From Alphaproteobacteria bacterium (lineage in GTDB: Bacteria > Pseudomonadota > Alphaproteobacteria > Micavibrionales > Micavibrionaceae), in contig JAMASZ010000111.1 in NCBI GenBank assembly GCA_023301585.1, forward strand, positions 1-43,492: a stretch of DNA of 43,492 nt. Reading direction: 5' to 3'. Of this stretch, positions 28,639 through 36,706 are shown in pieces. The position numbers were made by a program, and so were the translations under genes. Below the pieces are notes generated by a model that made no database searches, had not been told where the DNA came from, and saw nothing but the letters and a program-made list of their open reading frames with translations. Positions within the stretch are counted from its first letter, which is position 1. Every line of letters begins with the position of its first letter.

Positions 28639-29190
28639 ATGAATAAATTTAAAATTTTAATTGTATCAATAAGTATTGCGCTACTGTCTGCCTGTCAGAC
28701 TGTCGAGCTGACACCAAAGGTGCTCATTGATAAATTGGCATTAATTGGCGCGATCACCGGCTTAAAAGACAATTACGTTGAGGCAAAAGAAAAGATCACT
28801 GCTGAATCTTCTGTATTTACTGAGGATGAAAAAGCAATATTGCGTTCTGATGTCGCGGCAATTGAAACCTTTTACTGGAACATTAAGCGCATTACAGATG
28901 CGGAAAGCGCGGAAACAGTAGCAATCGGCCTGACATCATTCACTAATGAGATTGATACAATCAGACTGACGGTGACTAATGCGGCCACTATCGTTGCAAG
29001 TAATTCGGATAAATTCACGCCAGAGGCTCAGAGCGCATTTGCGGTGCTCATTGGTCAATACAATTTAGTTTCTGGCGAGCTTGACCGACAACTAGCAATG
29101 GGCAGCAATCAGGACATAGCAGACGCCTCACTTGACTTGTTGCGCGTTGCTGCGCCCATAATTTTGCAAGTAATAGCGGCGGCAGCTTAA
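28639..29190 (+). CDS. Phage lipoprotein
   Basis: N-terminal MNKFKILIVSISIALLSACQT with lipobox LSAC. Confidence 0.75.
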   Translation: MNKFKILIVSISIALLSACQTVELTPKVLIDKLALIGAITGLKDNYVEAKEKITAESSVFTEDEKAILRSDVAAIETFYWNIKRITDAESAETVAIGLTSFTNEIDTIRLTVTNAATIVASNSDKFTPEAQSAFAVLIGQYNLVSGELDRQLAMGSNQDIADASLDLLRVAAPIILQVIAAAA

Positions 29191-29193
29191 GAA

Positions 29194-29847
29194 ATGAAAA
29201 ACGCGCTCAAAAACATAGATAGCCTAATTGATTCAAACGGCGAGACTTTTGATAAGTCAATAAATCACAAGATAATTAGATTTAGGACTGATGATGTCGT
29301 GATCAAATTTATTGGAGATGACATTGAGCTTGATTTTAAGGGTACTGAAAAATATATCAAAGAATGGTTTTTCAACTTTTGGACATCTCGCAGAGAATGG
29401 CTTTCAATGGGATGTGTTGAGCGCGGATTTTCATACAATGCCGAGGAGATGGCTGGTGGCGAGCATCAGCCTGATTCTCTTGTGAATATGTGTCTTGCAG
29501 TAACTGGGTCTATAACAATGAGAGGACACAGCAGGGGCGGAGTTCTTGCGCCCCTTATCGCAACAATTCTCGTGTGGCATGGGGTTGACCCAAAAAGAAT
29601 GTCGATTTATTTATTCGCCGCTCCAAGGCTTGGCAATAAAAAATTCAAAAAAGAGTATAACAAAATACTTGGTGATAGGACTTTTGTCCTTAATGGCACT
29701 CATGATTGGGTAACATACGTTCCTACATGGTCTCAAAGAATTGGAATTGTGGAAAAATTCAAGGGCGGCCGGCTACACTCTTTATTAAATTACAGGCGAT
29801 CAATAATAAAAAACATCGAAAGGGTGTTAATATTCCGTAATAAATAG
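29194..29847 (+). CDS. Class 3 lipase-like alpha/beta hydrolase
   Basis: GHSRGG nucleophile elbow, FAAPRLGNKKF, NGTHDWVTYVPTW and downstream GGRLHSL consistent with Ser/Asp/His triad. Confidence 0.8.
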   Translation: MKNALKNIDSLIDSNGETFDKSINHKIIRFRTDDVVIKFIGDDIELDFKGTEKYIKEWFFNFWTSRREWLSMGCVERGFSYNAEEMAGGEHQPDSLVNMCLAVTGSITMRGHSRGGVLAPLIATILVWHGVDPKRMSIYLFAAPRLGNKKFKKEYNKILGDRTFVLNGTHDWVTYVPTWSQRIGIVEKFKGGRLHSLLNYRRSIIKNIERVLIFRNK

Positions 29848-29905
29848 TCGTGTGTTAAGGTGTCTTAAAATAAACACTTTAAAAATTCTTAATATTGGGT
29901 AGGGT

Positions 29906-30316
29906 ATGGACTGGAAAACAATTGCTGCAATAGGCGGCATCAACTTAGTAAGTATTTTTCTCATAGTTTGGAGAGTGGCTTTCTGGAGAAAAGAAACCAT
30001 CGCAAATACAAGTGACATTGAAATACTTCAAAGTGATGTCCGGTCAATAAAGACAAGTCAGCACGAATTTGAAAAAGAAACCATGCGAATCGATCACGAT
30101 ATAAGATCATTAAGGCAAGATATGAATCATCATCTTGAAACCTTGTCAAAAGGGCAAGAATCAATCATTAACATGATGAATGAAAAGGCCGCTGATGATC
30201 GAATTTATCGAAAAAACTCAATGAACACTCACATGGAAATAAATAGAAGCATGATTTCACTTACAAACCTTACGACAGAGGCATTAAAAAACGCAACCGC
30301 AAAGATTGAGCAATGA
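29906..30316 (+). CDS. Membrane-anchored coiled-coil protein (holin/spanin-like candidate)
   Basis: Single N-terminal TM (IAAIGGINLVSIFLIVWRVAF) then charged helical region; lysis neighbourhood. Confidence 0.55.
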   Translation: MDWKTIAAIGGINLVSIFLIVWRVAFWRKETIANTSDIEILQSDVRSIKTSQHEFEKETMRIDHDIRSLRQDMNHHLETLSKGQESIINMMNEKAADDRIYRKNSMNTHMEINRSMISLTNLTTEALKNATAKIEQ

Positions 30317-30909
30317 AATCAATTTCATTGTTGATTTTTCTTGCCTTATCATTCGACGCTATGGCAAGCGAATGCCTGTCTGATTATAGTCGCTCGGAAT
30401 ATCCTCACTGGTCTAAATCAAAAAACTTCAAGGATATACGGCAAGAAGTTATTGCAAGGGCTGTTGTTTCTGGCCTTGTTGTTGAATCTGGCGTTGTTGT
30501 TTCCGGCAACTGGTTTGACCACTTTACAGGGCAAATATACAGCCTAGACAAAGTTAAGCCGGATGTTGATCATCTTGTTTCTCTGGCTTGGGCTCATGAT
30601 CGTGGTGGCTCTTGCATGAGTAAGTGTGAAAGAAAGTTGCTTGCAAACGATCCGCTTAATTTGTGGCCGGTTCACCCTAGCTCAAACAGGCAGAAAGGCG
30701 CAAATGTTACAGGCTGGATGCCCTCAAATATTGGAATTTGCAAAAAATATCTTTCTCGATTGAAATTGGTTGTTGAGAAATATGACCTGACTTTAAAAAA
30801 AGACGACATCATTCAATACAATAGAATGGTCAAGCAATGCCTTAAGTGGCAAAAAGGAATATTTATAAATAAGGATGAATCATTTATTAAAAGCATTCTA
30901 AAAAAATAA
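30313..30909 (+). CDS. Secreted HNH nuclease (GmrSD/DUF1524-type)
   Basis: Signal peptide MKSISLLIFLALSFDAMAS; DVDHLVSLAWAHDRGG...LLANDPLNLWPVHPSSNRQKG...WMP. Confidence 0.8.
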   Translation: MKSISLLIFLALSFDAMASECLSDYSRSEYPHWSKSKNFKDIRQEVIARAVVSGLVVESGVVVSGNWFDHFTGQIYSLDKVKPDVDHLVSLAWAHDRGGSCMSKCERKLLANDPLNLWPVHPSSNRQKGANVTGWMPSNIGICKKYLSRLKLVVEKYDLTLKKDDIIQYNRMVKQCLKWQKGIFINKDESFIKSILKK

Positions 30910-30911
30910 AC

Positions 30912-31031
30912 TACCTCATCCCCTCTCAGGTGGGGAATTGAACCGCCTAGTCTCTTAGCTTCTGAGAAAGCCGTTGCACCAGCCAATAACGGAATCGAAC
31001 CGTAAGCCGTGACCACGCAGGGGATGAGGTA
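30912..31031 (-). ncRNA. Unclassified tRNA-like element bounded by a 13 bp perfect inverted repeat; possible operon terminator
   Basis: TACCTCATCCCCT (30912-30924) / AGGGGATGAGGTA (31019-31031); minus strand contains two T-arm-like boxes GGTTCGATTCC and GGTTCAATTCC and is followed by GTTTATTTTTTT. Confidence 0.45.
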
Positions 31032-31036
31032 ATAAT

Positions 31037-31113
31037 TGGCGCGCCATGAAGGACTTGAACCCACAACCGACGGGGTAGAAACCCGTTACTCTATCCAATT
31101 GAGCTAATGACGC
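31037..31113 (-). tRNA. tRNA-Arg (anticodon TCT), CCA encoded
   Basis: GCGTCAT/ATGGCGC acceptor, ACGGG-TTTCTAC-CCCGT anticodon arm, GGTTCAAGTCC T-loop, G+CCA end. Confidence 0.93.
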
Positions 31114-31133
31114 TTAAATTATAATTAAAAAAA

Positions 31134-31210
31134 TGGTAGGCCGTGCGAGACTCGAACTCGCAACCTCTCGCTTATGAGGCGAACGCTGTTACCCGTTCAG
31201 CTAACGGCCT
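31134..31210 (-). tRNA. tRNA-Met (anticodon CAT; Ile-CAU not excluded), CCA encoded
   Basis: AGGCCGT/ACGGCCT acceptor, TTCGC-CTCATAA-GCGAG anticodon arm, GCGAG-TTCGAGT-CTCGC T-arm. Confidence 0.93.
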
Positions 31211-31271
31211 TTTTTTTAGATTAAACTCGTTAAAATAAGAAACCAAATAATAAGCAATCTAATAATAGGAA

Positions 31272-31622
31272 TCAACCTTTTTTTGAGTCTGGATGATTTG
31301 GCGTTTCAATTATTTTGACCATTGATACGCATTCCGTCATGTAGCAACCTGAATCGCCATTAATAAACCGGTACATGTGATTTGAGTCTCTGTAACTCAC
31401 CACGACCCGTCCTTTATACGCAATAAAGCACATGCCTCGATAATTAATGACATCATCATGACCAATGTCCAGCCACTCACCAGACTCAAGATTGATTTCT
31501 TTATTGCTGCTTGGAGGGTAGCCCCTAATGATCAATATCAAAAAGATAGAGATCGGCTTGTGAAAAATTATAAACAAAAATATCGCCATAATTATATGAT
31601 TCTCACTCATCCTCAACCTCAC
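31272..31622 (-). CDS. Hypothetical protein with N-terminal hydrophobic segment
   Basis: 116 aa ORF; IIMAIFLFIIFHKPISIFLILII. Confidence 0.5.
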   Translation of the reverse strand: MRLRMSENHIIMAIFLFIIFHKPISIFLILIIRGYPPSSNKEINLESGEWLDIGHDDVINYRGMCFIAYKGRVVVSYRDSNHMYRFINGDSGCYMTECVSMVKIIETPNHPDSKKG

Positions 31623-32190
31623 CTTTTGGTTGCTTAAGAAACATCCAATCTTCAGTTATCAAAGTTTCAATTACCTCGCCTTCATATATCGGCTCAATCA
31701 CTTGAGATATTTCCTCAACCTCAGGGCTCTGGAAAACAAGAACAACGGCATCTTTTGAAAAATCAATTGAATGAATTTCGCCCTGCTTTATTTCATAGCA
31801 GTTGCCAGTATTGAATTTTGCAATCCTGTTAAAGTAACGACCAACTGACTCATTTGTTTTTTTGTATTTGCCGAATTTGTCGGTTTTCTCAATTGTTGAA
31901 AGCATAAACTCATCAGTTTTAAAATCTGCCTCAGACCTTTCGCCAAACTCACCCTCATACAAAGTCCAAGTTTTCTTGAATACGCCACCACTTAGAACCA
32001 CGCAAAAAAGATGGTAAGTGTGAGAGTGGGGCGTAATCTGCCTTGTTTGGTGTCGGCTTGATTCAAATAGCCTTATTGAGCCTTGATCAATGAGTGTTGA
32101 CGTTAAACCCTCAAGAATATAATTCTTTATTGATCCGCCTTTCATTGATTCGATAAACTTATTTAATTGTTTTAAGTCCATGCTATCCAT
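31603..32190 (-). CDS. Cupin-like (cysteine dioxygenase-like fold) protein
   Basis: TPHSHTYHLFCVVLSGG ... GNCYEIKQGEIHSIDFSKDAVVLVFQSPE. Confidence 0.6.
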   Translation of the reverse strand: MDSMDLKQLNKFIESMKGGSIKNYILEGLTSTLIDQGSIRLFESSRHQTRQITPHSHTYHLFCVVLSGGVFKKTWTLYEGEFGERSEADFKTDEFMLSTIEKTDKFGKYKKTNESVGRYFNRIAKFNTGNCYEIKQGEIHSIDFSKDAVVLVFQSPEVEEISQVIEPIYEGEVIETLITEDWMFLKQPKGEVEDE

Positions 32191-32211
32191 AATTTAACCT
32201 TAATAAATTAA

Positions 32212-32237
32212 GAGGCGCTCATTATTGAAAGCGCCTC
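32212..32237. terminator. Hairpin terminator, better U-run on plus strand
   Basis: GAGGCGCT-CATTATTGAA-AGCGCCTC then AGTTTTTGTTTTT on plus; TTAATTTATT on minus. Confidence 0.65.
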
Positions 32238-32248
32238 AGTTTTTGTTT

Positions 32249-32668
32249 TTACTCAGAATCTAATGAGTCGTTAATTTCCTTTAACTCTTTGTCAATTTGC
32301 TCTTTTGACATTGAGCTTACCGCGCCATCTTCGATGCTTTGTTTTGCCTCTAATAGCTTTTGTTTTCTAGCGCGCTTTAATTGAGCGTCGTTTGCTTTAT
32401 TGGCATCATTCAGCTTTTCATCAATTATTTTTTTCAAGATAGACAGTCTAAGGTCATTCTTTGGTGATGCCGTTGATTTTGTGACAAAGCTCTCAACATC
32501 ATCGTCTTTAATTTCACGAGCAACATCTTTCGCAATGTCGTCAAGGTTTGCTTTTCGCGTGCCTCGTGGTGCTGTAAGAGGCAAGCTCCACAAGTCCTCT
32601 GTTGTGAGGTAGCCCACTGGAGACTTGAACCTTAGTTTTGTTTTTGTTGCTTTTAAGAAAATATCCAT
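32249..32668 (-). CDS. Conserved phage protein of unknown function (139 aa)
   Basis: MDIFLKATKTKLRFKSPVGYLTTEDLWSLPLTAPRGTRKANLDDIAKDVARE...; recurrent phage family, helical. Confidence 0.7.
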   Translation of the reverse strand: MDIFLKATKTKLRFKSPVGYLTTEDLWSLPLTAPRGTRKANLDDIAKDVAREIKDDDVESFVTKSTASPKNDLRLSILKKIIDEKLNDANKANDAQLKRARKQKLLEAKQSIEDGAVSSMSKEQIDKELKEINDSLDSE

Positions 32669-32675
32669 AATTCAC

Positions 32676-34676
32676 CTAGTTAAATTTTATTGTCATTGGT
32701 TTTCCATCAACTTTCACGTCAATAGTCTTTTTTATGGTTTCAGAAAATCCGAAACCGCTTAATTGATTTTCACTGAAACCGCACTTTGTTTTTTGAGCAA
32801 GTATCTCAAACACTTTTTTGTGCTGTATTAACTCATCACGCAAAAATTCGTTATAAATACCCCTTACCGGCTCAGGATTTTCACAACCATCAACAACAAA
32901 CATAAAATGCTTATTTCCTGATGAGTTAAATCCCCAGTGATTGGGAGACAGCATCATTGTTTTTACTTTGTGATAGCTTGATGAAGCAATTCCCCACTCG
33001 ATGACCGGCGCTGAGCTATTTGTGAGCCCATCACTCAAGATGTCGATCTCAATAGAGCCTGAGCTTGAAACGGTGATGCTTGCAACGTCGATGCTTTGGC
33101 CTCCTAAGGGAGAATTGTCGCTATAAATTCGAGTTAATTGACCGTCAAACTCGATCTCAATGCAAAAACCGGCATCAATACTCTCTCTTTTCGTGTAGTT
33201 ATTCACAATTACTTTGTAAACGCCTTCAGACATGTCATTGATTGCTATATTCTCAACAGGGTCGCGAGACTTTCTGCCGCCGGCATTCATGTCAACATCA
33301 AGCTTGCCCGACATATTTGAATAACTGATGTGATTTCCTGACGGTTCAAGCATGTGAATATCAAGGTCATCATAATTGCTCCAAGACAGAGAAACCCTGA
33401 GCTGGCAATCAATATCACCACCGGCATTCTTTACTTTTTGCTTTATGGAATCGGCCGCGCCGCCATTGTAGCTCCATGAAAAATCATTATCCCACTTAAA
33501 AAGCTTATTTGAGCCCTCAATTTTTGGTGACGTAAGTGATACTAAATTTTTGACCATCTCAGAATCAAAGAAAATATCAATTGATGATGCGCTTGGCACT
33601 ACATTTGAAATAAACTCATCAATTGAAACAATGCCAGCATTGTGAGTTGGCTTGGCCTTTGATTTAGCCTCAGACATAAGGGAATCAGACAGAGCATCTC
33701 TCATTAGCGGCCTAACGCTATTATCAACAAAAATAATATCATTCACTGACACATCATCTATTGACGCGTGACGGCGGTCAATTTGACCCCTGAGGCCAAG
33801 TTCATCAACTGTATTTAGAGCAGACTTGATCATTGATTCGGTGATTAGCGATTTGGGGCGCTTGTAGTTCTCTGGAGCAACCTTTGACTCATACTTTGCA
33901 ACGGCGGTCTCAAGATCAACACCGTCAGTTAGATCAACGGCAAGAGTGCCGATTACGGATGATTTGAATCTCGCAGCCCCGCAATCCAAGTGCTGCCAGA
34001 TGAAAACATCAATATCGCTCTGCTTATCCATGTCACTAATAAAAGATTTAGTGCCAATCATCATTTTAACAGCAGATAAAAATTCATTGCCCCTGTATAT
34101 TGATCCGCTCTCAATTAGTCCTGAAATAACCATAAGAGAATCAACATTAACCGCCTTTAATGTGTTAATGAAAGATTGAAAAAGCTGTTTTGAGTCCGCT
34201 ATTTTTGAAACATAACCATCAGAAAATGCAGACCGTGGAATCTCACAATGAAAGTGATTAAAAACCTCAGTGTCAAGCCCGTCATATCCGCCGCCTGAGA
34301 TTGTTTCCTCTTGAGATATTTTGTATTGATTGTAGTAAAACTTTGACCTAATTTTTCTACCAAGCACCAGAGATTTCATCTCATCAGCCACAACAGAATA
34401 AGGCCATCCAACGTCAACATCCCAAATGCTTGTGACCTTTCCATCAATTATTGCAACGACATTGCCGACGCGCTTAATGAATTGAGAGCAGCAATTGCAG
34501 TCATGCTCGGTGCGCTCTCTAAATATTTCATTTGAACCATCAGGGAATGACTCAAGATATGTGCGCCATACGTCATCTTTTCCGACATCCGCGACAAAAA
34601 GCGTCGATGATTTCATTGATTCAAATTTCTCATAAACTGCTTTTGAAAAATCAGTAAAAGGGACTTTTGTTTTCAT
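32676..34676 (-). CDS. Conserved large phage protein of unknown function with DUF2135-like region
   Basis: IFRERTEHDCNCCSQFIKRVGNVVAIIDGKVTSIWDV; YDDLDIHMLEPSGNHISYSN; MLSPNHWGFNSSGNKHFMFVVDGC. Confidence 0.75.
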   Translation of the reverse strand: MKTKVPFTDFSKAVYEKFESMKSSTLFVADVGKDDVWRTYLESFPDGSNEIFRERTEHDCNCCSQFIKRVGNVVAIIDGKVTSIWDVDVGWPYSVVADEMKSLVLGRKIRSKFYYNQYKISQEETISGGGYDGLDTEVFNHFHCEIPRSAFSDGYVSKIADSKQLFQSFINTLKAVNVDSLMVISGLIESGSIYRGNEFLSAVKMMIGTKSFISDMDKQSDIDVFIWQHLDCGAARFKSSVIGTLAVDLTDGVDLETAVAKYESKVAPENYKRPKSLITESMIKSALNTVDELGLRGQIDRRHASIDDVSVNDIIFVDNSVRPLMRDALSDSLMSEAKSKAKPTHNAGIVSIDEFISNVVPSASSIDIFFDSEMVKNLVSLTSPKIEGSNKLFKWDNDFSWSYNGGAADSIKQKVKNAGGDIDCQLRVSLSWSNYDDLDIHMLEPSGNHISYSNMSGKLDVDMNAGGRKSRDPVENIAINDMSEGVYKVIVNNYTKRESIDAGFCIEIEFDGQLTRIYSDNSPLGGQSIDVASITVSSSGSIEIDILSDGLTNSSAPVIEWGIASSSYHKVKTMMLSPNHWGFNSSGNKHFMFVVDGCENPEPVRGIYNEFLRDELIQHKKVFEILAQKTKCGFSENQLSGFGFSETIKKTIDVKVDGKPMTIKFN

Positions 34677-34710
34677 TTTTTATAATCTCATTTAGTTATT
34701 TGATAAATTA

Positions 34711-34738
34711 ATTATAAGCATACTTATAAAATAATCAA
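34711..34738 (-). promoter_or_regulatory. Leftward sigma70-like promoter with embedded operator
   Basis: Minus strand TTGATT (34733-34738), 16 bp, TATAAT (34711-34716); operator TTATAAG-CATA-CTTATAA 34712-34729. Confidence 0.75.
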
Positions 34739-34752
34739 TACTTATTTATAAG

Positions 34753-35166
34753 TTAGTTTATATTTTTCCACTCTTTGTTATTAATTAAATTTACAACCCG
34801 ACGACACATATCAACATCAAACATGCCAATGTGACAGTCCTTGCCGTCAATTCCAAGTTGTCCGGCGAGCCATTTATAGCCACTACCGCGCGCATAATGC
34901 TTTTTATATTCTGGATTTTCAGCCCTGCGACGAATAAACTTTGCCTTCCAGAGCGGATCAAACGCGGCGTGCGCCATCTTTTTCCACTCCCTGAGTTGTT
35001 TGTTTGCCAACCTTCCAAGCGGTTTATCTGTTCCCTTGTGAACGCCAACATAAGCGTCGCAAGGCCGGCACAAATAAATCATTCCGTAACTTCGGCCGTA
35101 AACCTCGCGACTATCGACATATTTTGACGGCTCATTGCAATAAGGGCAGATTAGAATCTCTAACAT
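34753..35166 (-). CDS. DUF3268-like zinc-finger-containing phage protein
   Basis: LICPYCNEPSKYVDSREVYGRSYGMIYLCRPCDAYVGVHKGTDKPLGRLA. Confidence 0.75.
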   Translation of the reverse strand: MLEILICPYCNEPSKYVDSREVYGRSYGMIYLCRPCDAYVGVHKGTDKPLGRLANKQLREWKKMAHAAFDPLWKAKFIRRRAENPEYKKHYARGSGYKWLAGQLGIDGKDCHIGMFDVDMCRRVVNLINNKEWKNIN

Positions 35167-35197
35167 TTAATTAAGGCCAAATTTCATTTTATAAATC

Positions 35198-35497
35198 CTA
35201 AAGAGACATAAATTCATAACCATCCACCTCGAAATATTCATTTCTAATTTGATGGTCGCAATTATTCTCTAAATGTTTTTTTAGGTTTGCTGTTATTAAG
35301 AAAGGCGCTTTGTCTTGTATTAAATCAACCATCATGAAATTATCAACAGCCTCTTTAATTAAATCTACTTCTGACTGACCGCCATGATCGTCTAAATCTA
35401 TGCCTCCGATAAATCCCACGATGACAACCTGATATTCTCTATCTGCGACAGTGCAACCATCTTGTAATATTATTTCCACTTGAACAATATCGCTCAT
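35198..35497 (-). CDS. Hypothetical protein
   Basis: Likely ATG at about 35497 (MSDIVQVEIILQDG); ORF track start 35524. Confidence 0.5.
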   Translation of the reverse strand: MSDIVQVEIILQDGCTVADREYQVVIVGFIGGIDLDDHGGQSEVDLIKEAVDNFMMVDLIQDKAPFLITANLKKHLENNCDHQIRNEYFEVDGYEFMSL

Positions 35498-35498
35498 A

Positions 35499-35741
35499 TT
35501 AACCACCACCAAAATCAGCAACATCGTCTACCTGATTATCGTGGATGGCAATTAGATTCTCGTCGTCAAGCTCACAATATTGCTCAGGTCTGGTATCGTT
35601 AGCCATGAAATACGTTCCGTGCTCAACCTCTGTTTCCACATAGTCAATGACGAAATCACAACCATCATGAAACAAAATATTCACCCCAACTCCAAGCTCA
35701 TGCGCCAAATCTTCTGCGCTTTCAAATTTTTTCCAATTCAC
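35499..35741 (-). CDS. Hypothetical protein
   Basis: 80 aa acidic ORF, overlaps neighbour. Confidence 0.5.
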   Translation of the reverse strand: MNWKKFESAEDLAHELGVGVNILFHDGCDFVIDYVETEVEHGTYFMANDTRPEQYCELDDENLIAIHDNQVDDVADFGGG

Positions 35742-35947
35742 TTTGACACCTCAATATATTCTTTTTTCGGATCAGGCAGCAACATCCATTTATTAACGTT
35801 TAAAATTATAGAGCCTTGACTATAAAAATTGCCTTCATCAAAAACCATTTCCATGCGCGTTGTTTCGCCAATCACGCCAATAACTAAAACACCTTTGTTT
35901 GATTGGATTTGTTTTGGTAGCTCGTCTTTTGTGTTTTTCCAGCTCAT
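35738..35947 (-). CDS. DUF551-like phage protein
   Basis: MSWKNTKDELPKQ...VLVIGVIGE...VNKWMLLPDPKKE. Confidence 0.6.
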   Translation of the reverse strand: MSWKNTKDELPKQIQSNKGVLVIGVIGETTRMEMVFDEGNFYSQGSIILNVNKWMLLPDPKKEYIEVSK

Positions 35948-36369
35948 ACCTCAACCACCTCAAGCCCCATCTCTTTGCCGTGTAAAGCAAAGTCAGGGTG
36001 AACGCCAACACAAGTGAAAATTGCCAATTTGCAATGACTTGGAATGCTTGACGCGTTGGCTGAATCTACATCAATCCAATCCTGAGATATTCCGGTATAG
36101 ATTGTCGTGACATTCCAAATAAACCCATCAGGAAGCCAAGACCAATCCTTGAGAATTTGAGGCTTATTCAACCGAGGCCGACAATGAGCGAACTCCCTTA
36201 ACTGATCAGAGTCAGGACTATAATAATCACCCACATCCTCATATTGAGGCGATCTCACGCTTTTTAATGTCGATGACATCGCCATGCTTGGGCTAGAATT
36301 GAACTTCCAGAACTCGCAATCAAATTCTTTGTCAATAAATGCCTTGATATTTAATTTTTTATCGCTCAT
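35944..36369 (-). CDS. Hypothetical protein
   Basis: 141 aa ORF in leftward operon. Confidence 0.5.
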   Translation of the reverse strand: MSDKKLNIKAFIDKEFDCEFWKFNSSPSMAMSSTLKSVRSPQYEDVGDYYSPDSDQLREFAHCRPRLNKPQILKDWSWLPDGFIWNVTTIYTGISQDWIDVDSANASSIPSHCKLAIFTCVGVHPDFALHGKEMGLEVVEV

Positions 36370-36523
36370 TTTAATCTCACTTAATTTGGTTAATGCGTTT
36401 TCGATCTAGCCGCGCCCGACACAAGGAGTCACAAAGTTCCAACCGCGTGATGATCTCACCTTTAAAAAAGGGCTCTTGTTTATGCTCTGTTATCAGCTCG
36501 GAGCTCTGGGCTTTTTAACCCGA

Positions 36524-36640
36524 TTAGTTCGCGCAAACGTGCCACAATCCAGCACGACAAACGCATGATTTAATTTTTTTGAAACCTGCATAATCCAAAG
36601 CCTCAAGAATTTTGGTTAAGTTTTCGCCTTGTAATTTCAT
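36524..36640 (-). CDS. Small ORF (38 aa), first ORF after a leftward promoter
   Basis: MKLQGENLTKILEALDYAGFKKIKSCVCRAGLWHVCAN*, about 30 nt downstream of the -10 at 36672-36677. Confidence 0.4.
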   Translation of the reverse strand: MKLQGENLTKILEALDYAGFKKIKSCVCRAGLWHVCAN

Positions 36641-36671
36641 TTTAATTCTCACTTTTTGTTTGATGTAAATA

Positions 36672-36700
36672 ATTATAAGCGGCCTTATAATATAAGTCAA
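36672..36700 (-). promoter_or_regulatory. Leftward sigma70-like promoter with embedded operator
   Basis: TTGACT (36695-36700), 17 bp, TATAAT (36672-36677); operator TTATAAG-CGGC-CTTATAA 36673-36690. Confidence 0.8.
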
Positions 36701-36706
36701 CTAATA

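Noticed and set aside
30813-31064. 83 aa ORF on the minus strand
   Set aside because: Runs through the tRNA-like element, the end of tRNA-Arg and the 3' end of the HNH gene; not credible as a protein.
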